Part shown: in pieces, positions 7,180 through 17,005 of the stretch
How positions within the stretch are numbered: the first letter of the stretch is position 1
Layout: the number at the start of each line of letters is the position of its first letter
Assembly: GCA_033850885.1 (NCBI GenBank)
Contig: JAWWPG010000046.1
Location: forward strand, 124,001 to 188,000
DNA length: 64,000 bases
Direction of reading: 5' to 3'
From: JAWWPG01 sp033850885
GTDB lineage: Bacteria; Actinomycetota; Actinomycetes; Propionibacteriales; Nocardioidaceae
Notes under the pieces: generated by a model
Told to the model about the DNA's origin: nothing
Seen by the model: the letters and a program-made list of their open reading frames with translations, nothing else
Databases searched by the model: none
Program-made: the position numbers and the translations under genes

Positions 7180-8994
7180 TCACTTGATGTGTACGAAGAC
7201 GCGCTGACCCGGCTTGCCCAGTACCGCGGATGGATGTCCCGGGGCCTTCAGGGCGATCGCGCCACCGTCGACCGCCATCACCCGGAGCGGACCTTGTCCG
7301 CTGATGTGCCTGCTCTGGCCGGCGGCCAAGGTCCCGCGGTAGACGACGTGTCCCGTTTTGTCCCAGACGACGACCCGTGACGGCCCTGTTGCCGTCACCG
7401 TCAGGCTGGTCCGGGTTGGGGCGGGGGGCAGCACGTCGCCGATGCCGGGGGAGCCGAAACCGGCAGCCGCCGATGCCGGGTTGCGCACGGGCGTCGAGGC
7501 CGGGTTGGGGTTGGACAGGAAGAACCTCGCGACGCCCCACAGGAGCAGCAGCACGAGGACCGTGCCGACGAGCGTGCTCCACCGCGACCCGCCACCGGTC
7601 GGTCGAAGCACTCCCCGCGACAGCTCGGCGTGGAACACGGCGCGGGGGCTCACCGGGGCCGTGGCCAGGTGCTCGTCGTACGACGACAGGATCGGGGTCG
7701 GGTCGATACCGAGGACTCCCGCAAGCATCCGAAGGTGACCCCGGGCGTAGAAGTCGCCACCACACGGTGAGAAGTCGCCGAGCTCGATCGACTCGATGAC
7801 GAAGGGCCGGATCCGCGTCCGGTCGGCGAGCTCGTCGACGGACAGGCCGAGCCGTTCGCGGGCATCCCGGATCCGGACGCCGATGGCCGACGGACTCTGG
7901 TGCGGCGACCTGGCGACGGCGGCCGGCTGAGCCGTCTCGTGGTCGGGGTCGGGGTCGGTGGTGGAGGGGCCGGTCGGACCCGGGCGAGCTGCGCCGCCGG
8001 TGTCCCGGCCGGTGGCCGGATGGTCACGCACCTTCCGCATGGCCGTGGCGCTCAGATCCGTCGTCGCGTCGATGATCAGCTCGACGTTCGAGGTGTGGGG
8101 CTGCCTCTCAGGCGCGTCGTCCTCGGGGGCGCGCCGACGGAGCTCGTCGCGCTCCGGCAGCGGCTCGGCTTCCGCCGACACGTCGGACAGCGCAAGGCTG
8201 CCGGCCGTCGCAGGCTCGCGGGGTATCGGAACCGTCGTCTCGTCTCGCCTGCCCACCGGGATGTGCAGCGCCGACACCACGGCAGCGAGCCTTCTCGGCG
8301 GATCCGGCGCCCGAGCTGGGGACGGCTTGTGGTCCGGGCCTGCGTCGTCGTCTCGCGGCTCCGCCGGCGCGGGCCCGCCGAACCAGCCCGACGTCGGTAC
8401 GGCGACAGCCGATGTCCCCTGGGCCGCCTGACCGAGGGTGCCGGCGGCGGCCACCTCGACCGTCGCCTGCGGCTCCGCGGCCTCGTCGTCGACGAGCACG
8501 ACGCCGGCCCGTCCGTCGGAGAGGTGCCGCAACGCTTCGGGGATGTCGTCGACCGAGACGGTTGTGCTCCTGCCGTACGGAACCACCAACGCGGCGTCGT
8601 ACAGCCATCTGTTGAGGATGACGGCGAACCGGGCGCGAAGCCCGCCCTCGGCGAGGGCCTGGTGCTCGTCGTGGAGCCGCAGGGTGACCAAGCCGTCGCT
8701 GACCCGGCGCCGTCTGGTCACCTCGATCGTCGCGACGTCGCTCCAGGGCAGGCCGGCCCAGGTCCCGCCCAGCCGGACGCGGAGTCCCGTCAGGTCGGCG
8801 ATCAGCAACGGCACCCGGGACTCTCGCCACGCGATGCCGTGCACCACAGCCACCACGATCAGGGCGAGCCCGAGCAGGAACGGCACGACGCCGTGGTCGT
8901 CGCCGAACCTCCACAGGTATCCGACCGCCAACGCGAACGCGGCCACGGTCACCAGGCCCATCAACGTTCCACGACGACGAATGACCACTGTCAC
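7180..8994 (-). CDS. RodZ-like HTH membrane protein with N-terminal membrane/PH-like extension
   Basis: 604 residues. Two membrane helices (about 8-28 and 37-55) come first, then a PH-like segment (about 60-160, GLPWSDVATIEVTRR). A long low-complexity acidic/proline-rich region follows. Then comes a RodZ-type Cro/CI HTH (about 365-440, IGVRIRDARERLGLSVDELA and FYARGHLRMLAGVLGIDP), one transmembrane helix (about 474-495) and a C-terminal beta-rich domain resembling the RodZ periplasmic domain. RodZ links MreB to cell-wall synthesis, whereas many actinobacteria grow apically. The start overlaps the ftsK stop by 4 bp, so it is co-translated with the DNA translocase. A RodZ role is inferred from the HTH-TM-beta layout. 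Confidence 0.8.
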   Translation of the reverse strand: MTVVIRRRGTLMGLVTVAAFALAVGYLWRFGDDHGVVPFLLGLALIVVAVVHGIAWRESRVPLLIADLTGLRVRLGGTWAGLPWSDVATIEVTRRRRVSDGLVTLRLHDEHQALAEGGLRARFAVILNRWLYDAALVVPYGRSTTVSVDDIPEALRHLSDGRAGVVLVDDEAAEPQATVEVAAAGTLGQAAQGTSAVAVPTSGWFGGPAPAEPRDDDAGPDHKPSPARAPDPPRRLAAVVSALHIPVGRRDETTVPIPREPATAGSLALSDVSAEAEPLPERDELRRRAPEDDAPERQPHTSNVELIIDATTDLSATAMRKVRDHPATGRDTGGAARPGPTGPSTTDPDPDHETAQPAAVARSPHQSPSAIGVRIRDARERLGLSVDELADRTRIRPFVIESIELGDFSPCGGDFYARGHLRMLAGVLGIDPTPILSSYDEHLATAPVSPRAVFHAELSRGVLRPTGGGSRWSTLVGTVLVLLLLWGVARFFLSNPNPASTPVRNPASAAAGFGSPGIGDVLPPAPTRTSLTVTATGPSRVVVWDKTGHVVYRGTLAAGQSRHISGQGPLRVMAVDGGAIALKAPGHPSAVLGKPGQRVFVHIK

Positions 8995-11507
8995 CCCTCT
9001 GCTTGAAGGCTGGCGATCACGTCGTCGAGATCGTCGGGTTTGACCAACACGTCCCGTGCCTTGGACCCCTCGGACGGCCCGACGATGCCGCGGCTCTCGA
9101 GGATGTCCATCAGCCGGCCCGCCTTCGCGAACCCCACTCGGAGCTTGCGTTGCAGCATCGACGTCGAGCCGAACTGCGTCGAGACGACCAGCTCGACCGC
9201 CTGGCAGACCAACGTGAGGTCGTCGCCGATGTCGTCGTCGAGCGCCCTTCTGCTCTGCTGGGGCGCCGTCACGTCGTCGCGGTAGGTCGGCTTGAGCTGC
9301 ACCCTGCAGTGCGCCACGACCGCCTTGATCTCCGGCTCGGTCACCCAGGCGCCCTGGATGCGGGCAGGTTTGCTGACCCCCATGGGCAGGAACAGCGCGT
9401 CACCCTTGCCCACGAGCTTCTCCGCCCCCGGCTGGTCGAGGATCACGCGGCTGTCCGCCAAGGACGAGGCGGCGAAGGCAAGCCGGCTGGGCACGTTCGC
9501 CTTGATCAGCCCCGTCACCACGTCGACCGACGGTCGCTGGGTCGCCAGCACGAGGTGGATGCCCGCGGCCCGCGCCAGCTGGGTGATGCGCACGATCGCG
9601 TCCTCGACGTCGCGAGGCGAGATCATCATCAGGTCGGCCAGCTCGTCGACGACGACGACGAGGTACGGGTACGGCGCCAGCACCCGCTCACTGCCCACCG
9701 GGGCGGTGACGGCGCCGCCCTTGACGGCCTTGTTGAAGTCGTCCACGTGGCGGAAGCCGAACGCCGCCAGGTCGTCGTACCGCTGGTCCATCTCCCGAAC
9801 GACCCACTGCAGCGCCTCGGCGGCCCGCTTCGGGCTGGTGATGATCGGCGTGATCAGGTGCGGGATCCCCTCGTACGCCGCGAGCTCGACCCGCTTCGGG
9901 TCGATCATGATCATCCGCACCTCGTCGGGCGTCGCCCTCACCAGAAGGGACGACACCATGGAGTTGATGAAGCTGGACTTGCCGGAGCCGGTGGCTCCGG
10001 CGACCAGCAGGTGCGGCATCCTGGCGAGGTTCGCCACGACGAATCCGCCCTCGACGTCCTTGCCGAGCGCCACGACGAGCGGGTGGTGGTCGGCCCGGGC
10101 CTGCCGGGACCGCAGCACGTCGCCGAGCGAGACGATCTCCGCGTCGACGTTCGGGATCTCGATACCGATGGCGGACTTGCCCGGGATCGGCGACAGGATC
10201 CGGACATCCGCCGACGCCACCGCGTAGGCGATGTTGCGGCTCAGTGCGGTGACCTTCTCCACCTTGACCGCGGGTCCGAGCTCCACCTCGTACCGGGTGA
10301 CGGTGGGACCGCGCGTGTAGCCGGTGATCTGCGCGTCGATGCCGAACTGGTCGAGCACCTCCGTGAGCCGCTCCACCACGGCGTCGGACGCGGCCGATGT
10401 GGCCTTGTGAGCACTGCCGGCCTTGAGCACCTCGTTGTCGGGGAGCGTGTAGCTGACGTCGCCGGACAGGCTGAGCTGCTCGACCCGCTGCGGGAGCGGC
10501 GTGTGCGGTGGCGGCTCGAGCGCGACGTCTCGGTCGGGGTCGACGGGGTCCGCGCCGGCGCGGCGCCTCCACAGCTCCCGCGCCTCCAGGGCGGCGTCGG
10601 CGGCGGCTGCGGCTTCGGCGTCGGCCTCCGCGGTGCCCGTCATGGTGCCGGCGCGACGGCGGCGGCTGCCGCGGTTGAGGGGCTCGACCCCGGGAAGGTC
10701 AGCAGGCTCGTCTGGCTCCTGCGACGTCGTCGTACGTCGACCGTTCCCGAGCAGCAGGTCGCGAAGCGCCGTGGCCCTGGCCGGGATCTGGTAGACCGGT
10801 GTCGCCGTGACCACGAGGATCCCGAAGAACGCGAGCAGGACGAGCAGTGGGATCGCGATCACGGTGCTGCGGAAGAGGTCGGCGATCATGGCCGACCCGA
10901 TATATCCGACGGCGCCACCAGCCTCTCGCATCGCCTGCTGGCCGCCGCTCGGGCGTGGCAGCCCGTGCTGGATGTGGATGAGTCCGAGGACGCCCAGCGC
11001 GATGCAGAGCCAGCCGATGATGGGACGCCCCGAGGGTCCACCTGTTCCTGGTCTGCGCATCAGCCGCCAGGCTGAGAGAAGGAGCAACAGCGGCACGGCG
11101 TAGGCGGCGATGCCGACGGTGCCTTCGACGACCGCCCGGATGCCGTCAGCGACGGAGCCCGGCAGCCGCCACCACTCCGTGGCGGCGATGACGATGGCGA
11201 GTCCGACCAGGCTCAGGCCGAGGCCGTCTCGGCGATGCTCGGGCTCGAGGTCGCGCGCGGTGGAGCCGACTCGGCGCACGATCGCACCGATCAGGTGTGC
11301 CAGCCCCAGCCAGAGCGCTCGTATCCCTCGCCCGAACGCACGCAACACCCTCGCCACCGGACCGGGCCCGGATCGTCTGGCCGATCCCGACCGCGAGGTG
11401 GAGCGCCTGGTGCGGGAGGACGACGTACGTCGGGTCTGGCCACCGGACGAGCCGGATCGAGAGCGCTTGCCCTGCGACCGCGGCGGTGAAGACGTACGGG
11501 TCGCCAT
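8991..11507 (-). CDS. ftsK: DNA translocase FtsK
   Basis: 838 residues. The N-terminus is basic and Ser/Arg-rich, followed by four transmembrane helices (about 85-260) that anchor the protein at the septum. A linker leads to the FtsK/SpoIIIE motor with Walker A GATGSGKSS and Walker B region YLVVVVDELADLM. The C-terminal gamma winged helix (last ~65 residues, QRKLRVGFAKAGRLMDILES) reads KOPS-type DNA signals. It pumps chromosome dimers and trailing DNA through the closing septum. It heads the ftsK-rodZ-like-rimO-pgsA-cinA block. Length is close to other actinobacterial FtsK proteins. Confidence 0.95.
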   Translation of the reverse strand: MATRTSSPPRSQGKRSRSGSSGGQTRRTSSSRTRRSTSRSGSARRSGPGPVARVLRAFGRGIRALWLGLAHLIGAIVRRVGSTARDLEPEHRRDGLGLSLVGLAIVIAATEWWRLPGSVADGIRAVVEGTVGIAAYAVPLLLLLSAWRLMRRPGTGGPSGRPIIGWLCIALGVLGLIHIQHGLPRPSGGQQAMREAGGAVGYIGSAMIADLFRSTVIAIPLLVLLAFFGILVVTATPVYQIPARATALRDLLLGNGRRTTTSQEPDEPADLPGVEPLNRGSRRRRAGTMTGTAEADAEAAAAADAALEARELWRRRAGADPVDPDRDVALEPPPHTPLPQRVEQLSLSGDVSYTLPDNEVLKAGSAHKATSAASDAVVERLTEVLDQFGIDAQITGYTRGPTVTRYEVELGPAVKVEKVTALSRNIAYAVASADVRILSPIPGKSAIGIEIPNVDAEIVSLGDVLRSRQARADHHPLVVALGKDVEGGFVVANLARMPHLLVAGATGSGKSSFINSMVSSLLVRATPDEVRMIMIDPKRVELAAYEGIPHLITPIITSPKRAAEALQWVVREMDQRYDDLAAFGFRHVDDFNKAVKGGAVTAPVGSERVLAPYPYLVVVVDELADLMMISPRDVEDAIVRITQLARAAGIHLVLATQRPSVDVVTGLIKANVPSRLAFAASSLADSRVILDQPGAEKLVGKGDALFLPMGVSKPARIQGAWVTEPEIKAVVAHCRVQLKPTYRDDVTAPQQSRRALDDDIGDDLTLVCQAVELVVSTQFGSTSMLQRKLRVGFAKAGRLMDILESRGIVGPSEGSKARDVLVKPDDLDDVIASLQAEG

Positions 11508-11604
11508 GCTCCGACCCTACGTGAAGGCCACACCAGTCCCATGCGTAACACGCCCCATTCGTCCGTGCACCAACCTGGCGTCCACCGGTCGGCCACGGCC
11601 GCGG

Positions 11605-12435
11605 TCAGGACTGTTCGCCCCCAGCGGACGGCGAGTCCAGGGGTACGACGAGGCTCGGGCCGCCGTCGTAGACGCCGCCGTCGACCGCGAGCACGAGCCC
11701 GTCTGCGTACAACCAGGCCTCCTCGACGGATGACGACGAGATGTCCCGGAGGTCGCCGATGATGCTGTGCCCGTGCACCACTCGGCTCCCGCCGGCAGCC
11801 TCGAGCATGGCCCGCGCCCGGGCCGGTCCGTCTTCGCCGAGGAAGGCGTACCGCTGCGTCATGGCTGCCCAGAGCCGCCAGCAGGTCTCCAGGTCGTCAC
11901 CGTGCAGGATTGCCGAGACGCGGGCGTTGACCGCCTGGGCGTCGCTGCCCAACCGGAGGTAGTCGGTGGTGTCGGCATGGATGAGGAGGTCGTCCCCGGT
12001 CCGAACCAGTGCCGGCAGGTCGGCGAGCCAGCTGGCCATCTCGTCGGTCAACAGCTCCTGGTCGCGCATCCGGCCGCCGTTGGCCAGCCAGCTGCTCGCG
12101 AAGCTCGGCATGTCCCCGGATGTCCACCGGGTCGCCAGCTTGACGTCCCCGAAGCGCCGCATCCCGAGTGCGAGCACCTCGTGGTTCCCGAGAACCGATC
12201 CGACGTACCCGCCCGACTCCCCCGCCTGTCGCTGCCAGCGCATCACATCTGACACCACCCCGACCCCGTCCGGGCCGCGATCCATCAGGTCGCCGGCGAA
12301 CCAGACCTCGGCGTCGCCGCCGGACCAGTCGCCGGCTGAGTCCACCAGGCCGGCGGCGGCTAGCGCGTCACGCACCTCTCGCCGGTAACCATGGACGTCA
12401 CCGACCGCGAACCTCATGCGCAGACTGTAGGGCAT
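11605..12435 (-). CDS. PPP-type metallophosphoesterase
   Basis: 276 residues with the calcineurin-like/PPP metal-binding motifs in order: GDVHG (about 12-16), GDLMDRG (about 48-54), GNHE (about 82-85), and later HADT and VVHGHS. These coordinate two metals and define a phosphoesterase, probably a protein phosphatase or diadenosine tetraphosphatase-like enzyme; substrate unknown. The ATG at 12435 has a GGAA just upstream; an internal ATG at 12417 would begin directly at the fold. It stands alone between ftsK and cydDC. No membrane segment. Confidence 0.82.
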   Translation of the reverse strand: MPYSLRMRFAVGDVHGYRREVRDALAAAGLVDSAGDWSGGDAEVWFAGDLMDRGPDGVGVVSDVMRWQRQAGESGGYVGSVLGNHEVLALGMRRFGDVKLATRWTSGDMPSFASSWLANGGRMRDQELLTDEMASWLADLPALVRTGDDLLIHADTTDYLRLGSDAQAVNARVSAILHGDDLETCWRLWAAMTQRYAFLGEDGPARARAMLEAAGGSRVVHGHSIIGDLRDISSSSVEEAWLYADGLVLAVDGGVYDGGPSLVVPLDSPSAGGEQS

Positions 12436-12482
12436 TCGTTCCGTCGCGCCGTCCGGCCGGCGAGGACCGGCAGGCGGGTCCG

Positions 12483-15400
12483 TTACGCGCGGACCAGGTC
12501 GGCGTCGACTGGCTCGAGCGCCGCCAGGTCGAGCACGCCGTCGACCAGGCCGATGCCTTCCCGCCGGTGGGTCATCATGACGACCGTCCTCCCGGCGACG
12601 CCGCTGAGCAGGTCGTCCAGCACTGCCTGCGCCGTGGAGGTGTCGAGGTGGGCGCCCGGTTCGTCCAGCACGACGACCGGGTTGTCGCTGAGGACGATCC
12701 GAGCGAGACCGATGCGGGCCCGCTCACCGCCGGAGACGGCCGCGCCGCCCGCTCCCAGCGCCGTGTCGAGGCCGTCGGGAAGTCCGTCGAGCCAGTCCCC
12801 GAGGTGGGCTCTTCGCAATGCCACCTCTACCTCCGCGTCGGTCGACGTCGGGCAGGCGAGCCTGACGTTCTCGACGAGCGTCGAGCCGAAGACGTGCGGA
12901 TCGTCGTCGACAAGGCCGACGCTGCGTCGTACGTCGTCGAGACAGAGCCGCCGCAGGTCGACGCCGGACAGGCTGACGCTCCCGCTCGTGGGGTCGATGA
13001 AGCGGACCAGCAGGCCGGCGAGCGTCGACTTCCCAGATCCGGTCGGGCCGACGACAGCCAGCCGGCCGCCTCGTGGGAGTGCGAACGACACACCCCTGAG
13101 CACCGCCGCGGCGCCCCAGCCGGCGCTCACGGTGGTCGCTTCGATGCGGTCCGGCGGACTGCTGAGAAGCAGGGGCGACGGCGGGTTCGTCACGGCGGGG
13201 ACCGCATCGCCCAGCGCCTCGAGCCGCTCGAGCGACGACTTCGTCCGGACGGCGAGCGCGGCAGCATCGACGACGGGCGTGAGCACCTCGACGAGAGCCA
13301 GGGCCAGGAAGGCGACGAGCGCAAACATCGGCGCACTCACGCGTCCGTCCGCCAGAGCTGTCGGCGCCAGCAGGGCCAACGACAGGATGGCAACACCGCC
13401 CTGCAGCAGGACGAGAGCACGACCCCAGGCCATCCACGCGGCCGATCCGAGGCCTTCCGCGGCAATCGCCCGGCTGTGGGCGTCGAGCCGGCCCAGCACC
13501 GATCGGCCGGCGTGCCAGGACATCAGCTCATCCGCCCCCGCGATCGCCTCGGTGACCTCGTCGTACGACGCCGCGCGGGCCGCGACGAACCTCGGCTCGT
13601 GCCTGCGGGCGCCTCGACTCGCCAGCCAGCAGGCGCCGAGCCCGCCGAACGCGAGGGACAGCCCGAGCGCGACTCCCCCTACCGGAAGCACGAGCGTGGC
13701 GACAACCGTCGCCACGACGCTCACGGCGAGGGCCGTCACCACGGGTTGTCGGACCCGAAGCAGCCTGTCGACGTGGGCATCGACGTCGTCGACGAGAGAT
13801 GCGAGGAGATCACCCCGTCTGGGTCCGAGCACCCCTGGAACCAGCGGAACGAGAGAGTCGTAGACGGCGGCCCGCCGATCCGCGAGCTCGCGCAGCGCCG
13901 CGTCGTGTGAGACCAGCCGCTCGCCGTACCGCAGCGCCGGGCGAGCGATCCCGAACGTCCGGACACCGACGATCGCCACCAGCAACCCGAGCGCCTCCGG
14001 CCGCTCCGACGCCTTGACGATGAGCCACCCTGCGGTCGCGGTGAGCGCCACCCCAGACAGTGACGACAAAGAGCCCAGGACGACTCCGAGGAGCAGGCGG
14101 AGCCTGACCCGAGCAGGTCGGCCTGTCTGCTGCATCGGGGCGAGTCGTTCGGAGGTCTGCGGCCGCACTTCACGGCTACTTTGCGCAACAGGCTGCCGGG
14201 GGTGCGCGAGCTCCGGCTCTCGAGGGGGCCGTTGCGAGATCGGCGGCTGACCGGCGACAGACCCGAGGGAGAACGAGGGCGGCTGGACAGCCAGCACCAG
14301 GTCGGCGGCGTCGGCGACTGCCTGCCGGTGCGCGACGACCACCACCGTCGCGCGCCTCGCGAGGGTCCGTACAGTCTCCAGGATCACCTGCTCGGTCGCG
14401 GTGTCCAGGTGGGCGGTCGGCTCGTCGAGCAGGAGCAGTGGTCGCTGCGAGACAACCAGCCTGGCCAGTGCCAGTCTGGCCCGCTCCCCCGCCGAGAACA
14501 GTCGGCCATCCTCCCCTACGGGGGAGTCCAGACCTCCGCGTGCCACCACGACGTCGGCCAGGTCGACCTGCCGGAGCGCGTCCCACACGTCGGGATCGGT
14601 GGCGTCAAGGCGGCCGAGCCTGACGTTGTCGCCGACGCTCGACGAGCAGAACCACGGTCTCTGCGGGAGCCATCCGATCGATGCCCTCCACTCCTCCGGG
14701 TCGATCTCGTCGAGGGGTACGCCGTCGACGAGGACGCGCCCCGACGATGTCGCGAGAGCACCCCGGATTACGTCGAGCAGGGTGGACTTGCCGGCGCCGG
14801 AGGGCCCGGTGACGGCGGTGAGGCCGGCCGGGCCGAAGGTGATGTCGCCGGTATGCAGCGCGGGCTCGGGGCGCCCGGGATAGGTGACCGCGATGTCGCG
14901 CAGCTCGATCGGCCCGACCGCGCTGACTTGTCTGGCCCACCGCGCCGGGCCTCCGCCTGAGGCAGTCGGACGGGTCCTGGGGGCGGCCGGCAACGCGGCG
15001 ATCTCCGCGAGGGCGGCTCCGCCTTCGGCGGCGGCATGGAACTCCGCACCGACCCGCCGGAGCGGCCAGTAGGCCTCCGGCGCCAGCAACAGGACGACGA
15101 GCGCCGTACGCAGGTCGAGGTCCCCCACGGCCAGTCGCAGACCCACGGCCACGGCGACCAGCGCCACCGACAGGGTCGCGACCAGGTCCAGCACCGCCGA
15201 GGACACGAAGGCAAGGCGCAGGGTCCGCAACGTGGCACGACGGTAGCGGTCGGTCACCCGCCGGATCGACTCCGTCTGTGCCTCTGCCCGGCGGAACGCC
15301 ACGAGCGTCGGCAGCCCCTGCACGACGTCGACGAAGTGGCCCGCGAGCGACGTCATCGCCTGCCACTGTCGAGCGGCGCGCTTCTGCGTCGCCCACCCGA

Positions 15401-15950
15401 CGAGTGCTGCGAAGACCGGGACGAGGGGCAGCGTGGCGGCGACGATGGCTGCGCTCGTCAGGTCCTGGGTCGCGATGGCCACGACCGTGAGCAGCGGGAG
15501 GACCGCCGCCAGCAGGAAGGCGGGGACATACCGCGTCAGGTACGGTTCCACGGCCGAGACGCCCCGGGTCGCCAAGACAGCGAGCTCCCCGGTACGTCGG
15601 GCCGCACCGGGCTCGGTCGAGGCGTCGAGCGCTCCCAGCAGGACGCGGGCGCGCAGCGAGCGACCGGCCCGGCCGGCGGCGGAGGCCGCGCTGACATCTC
15701 CCACGAAACCGGCCGCGCACCGCAGCAACACCACTGCCCCGAGGGCGACAACCCACGGGTGTGCGTCCTCGTGCCGCACCAGCCTCGTGATGAGCCCTGC
15801 GAGAACGAATGCCTGGGCGATGACGAAGACGCTCTGTGCAATGGCCGCGGTCACGACCATGACGAGCTGCCGCCACGCCGGCCGGAGCAGGCGCAGGGCT
15901 GGTCGGTCAAGTGGTGCCATGACCCGCCGGAGCCCGGCCACCAGATTCAC
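12483..15950 (-). CDS. cydDC: Fused CydD-CydC thiol/heme ABC exporter
   Basis: 1155 residues: two complete ABC half-transporters in one chain. The CydD-like half has six TM helices (about 20-300), Walker A GPSGAGKST and signature LFSAGERARLALA. A linker of about 60 residues (560-620) follows. The CydC-like half has its TM domain at about 625-900, Walker A GPTGSGKST and signature VSGGERARIG. In bacteria CydDC exports reductants (cysteine/glutathione) and is needed to assemble cytochrome bd; in actinobacteria the fusion is common. The GTG start at 15950 overlaps cydB by 44 bp; an internal ATG at 15920 would reduce the overlap. Last gene of the cydABDC operon. Confidence 0.92.
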   Translation of the reverse strand: MNLVAGLRRVMAPLDRPALRLLRPAWRQLVMVVTAAIAQSVFVIAQAFVLAGLITRLVRHEDAHPWVVALGAVVLLRCAAGFVGDVSAASAAGRAGRSLRARVLLGALDASTEPGAARRTGELAVLATRGVSAVEPYLTRYVPAFLLAAVLPLLTVVAIATQDLTSAAIVAATLPLVPVFAALVGWATQKRAARQWQAMTSLAGHFVDVVQGLPTLVAFRRAEAQTESIRRVTDRYRRATLRTLRLAFVSSAVLDLVATLSVALVAVAVGLRLAVGDLDLRTALVVLLLAPEAYWPLRRVGAEFHAAAEGGAALAEIAALPAAPRTRPTASGGGPARWARQVSAVGPIELRDIAVTYPGRPEPALHTGDITFGPAGLTAVTGPSGAGKSTLLDVIRGALATSSGRVLVDGVPLDEIDPEEWRASIGWLPQRPWFCSSSVGDNVRLGRLDATDPDVWDALRQVDLADVVVARGGLDSPVGEDGRLFSAGERARLALARLVVSQRPLLLLDEPTAHLDTATEQVILETVRTLARRATVVVVAHRQAVADAADLVLAVQPPSFSLGSVAGQPPISQRPPREPELAHPRQPVAQSSREVRPQTSERLAPMQQTGRPARVRLRLLLGVVLGSLSSLSGVALTATAGWLIVKASERPEALGLLVAIVGVRTFGIARPALRYGERLVSHDAALRELADRRAAVYDSLVPLVPGVLGPRRGDLLASLVDDVDAHVDRLLRVRQPVVTALAVSVVATVVATLVLPVGGVALGLSLAFGGLGACWLASRGARRHEPRFVAARAASYDEVTEAIAGADELMSWHAGRSVLGRLDAHSRAIAAEGLGSAAWMAWGRALVLLQGGVAILSLALLAPTALADGRVSAPMFALVAFLALALVEVLTPVVDAAALAVRTKSSLERLEALGDAVPAVTNPPSPLLLSSPPDRIEATTVSAGWGAAAVLRGVSFALPRGGRLAVVGPTGSGKSTLAGLLVRFIDPTSGSVSLSGVDLRRLCLDDVRRSVGLVDDDPHVFGSTLVENVRLACPTSTDAEVEVALRRAHLGDWLDGLPDGLDTALGAGGAAVSGGERARIGLARIVLSDNPVVVLDEPGAHLDTSTAQAVLDDLLSGVAGRTVVMMTHRREGIGLVDGVLDLAALEPVDADLVRA

Positions 15951-16977
15951 CGGCCTCTCCGGTCACCCTTCCGGAGCCGACGCTTTCGGGGATGTGCTGG
16001 ACCCCGATCCGTTTGCGGAACACCCAGTAGCTCCAGCCTTGGTAGAGCAGCACGAGGGGCGTGAAGATTGCTGCCACCCAAGTCATGACGGTCAGCGAGT
16101 ACGGCGAAGCGGAGGCGTTCGTCGTCGTAAGCGACAGGCCGGGCCCCAGCGTCGAGGGCATCACGTCAGGGAAGAGCGCGACGAACATCCCGGCCACCGC
16201 GAACCCGATGGCAACGAAGGTGCCGGCGAATGCCAGACCTTCCCGCCCGGCGGCGGCGGCCGCGAGCCCTCCGACCAGCGCGAGCGCTGCCACGGCGAAG
16301 ACGACCAACGACGAGGGCCCACCGGCCTTCACCTGAGCCCACACGAGGAAGCACACCGAGCTCAGTGCCGCACCGGCCCCGACGGCCAGCGCGAAACGCC
16401 GGGCCCGCAACCGGATGTCACCCAGGGTCTTGAGGGTCAGGAAGAGCGCCCCGTGGGTGACGAACAACAGCAGCGTGGTCAGACCTCCGAGAAGCGCGAA
16501 CGGGTTGAGCAGGTCGAAGAAGGATCCGACGTAGTTGCCTGACGCGTCGATCGCCACGCCTTCCAGGATGTTCGCGAACGCGACGCCCCACAGGATGGCA
16601 GGCACGAGGGATCCGGCGAGGATCGCCAGGTCCCACCAGGTACGCCACCGGGCATCGTCACGCTTGGCTCGGTACTCGAAGGCGACGCCACGGACGATCA
16701 ACGTGAGCAGAATGATGAGCAGAGGAAGGTAGAACCCGCTGAAGAGGGTCGCGTACCAGACCGGGAACGCCGCGAACGTGGCCCCGCCGGCCACGATGAA
16801 CCACACCTCGTTGCCGTCCCACACCGGGCCGATCGTGTTGATCAGCACCCGCCGCTCGGCTTCGCCGCGCGCAAGTACATGGACCAAGATGCCGACGCCG
16901 AAGTCGAACCCCTCGAGCACGAAGTACCCGATCCACAAGGTCGCGATCAGGCAGAACCACACGGTGGTCAAGTCCAC
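15907..16977 (-). CDS. cydB: Cytochrome bd ubiquinol oxidase subunit II
   Basis: 356 residues, about nine membrane helices, GTG start at 16977. The opening WFCLIATLWIGYFVLEGFDFG and the following GVGILVHVLARGEAERRVL are hallmark CydB sequences. With CydA it forms the high-affinity terminal oxidase that reduces oxygen to water from menaquinol. It lies 28 bp after cydA and runs into cydDC, consistent with one operon. The length is normal. The GNEVWFIVAGG motif (about 59-69) is also conserved in the family. Confidence 0.94.
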   Translation of the reverse strand: MDLTTVWFCLIATLWIGYFVLEGFDFGVGILVHVLARGEAERRVLINTIGPVWDGNEVWFIVAGGATFAAFPVWYATLFSGFYLPLLIILLTLIVRGVAFEYRAKRDDARWRTWWDLAILAGSLVPAILWGVAFANILEGVAIDASGNYVGSFFDLLNPFALLGGLTTLLLFVTHGALFLTLKTLGDIRLRARRFALAVGAGAALSSVCFLVWAQVKAGGPSSLVVFAVAALALVGGLAAAAAGREGLAFAGTFVAIGFAVAGMFVALFPDVMPSTLGPGLSLTTTNASASPYSLTVMTWVAAIFTPLVLLYQGWSYWVFRKRIGVQHIPESVGSGRVTGEAGESGGRAPAGHGTT

Positions 16978-17005
16978 GGTGTCCTCGCTCTCTCCACGTG
17001 CGGCA

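Noticed and set aside
12168..13910. A 580-codon plus-strand frame over cydDC
   Set aside because: Arg/Pro/Ser-rich shadow of the ABC transporter gene, with no domain.
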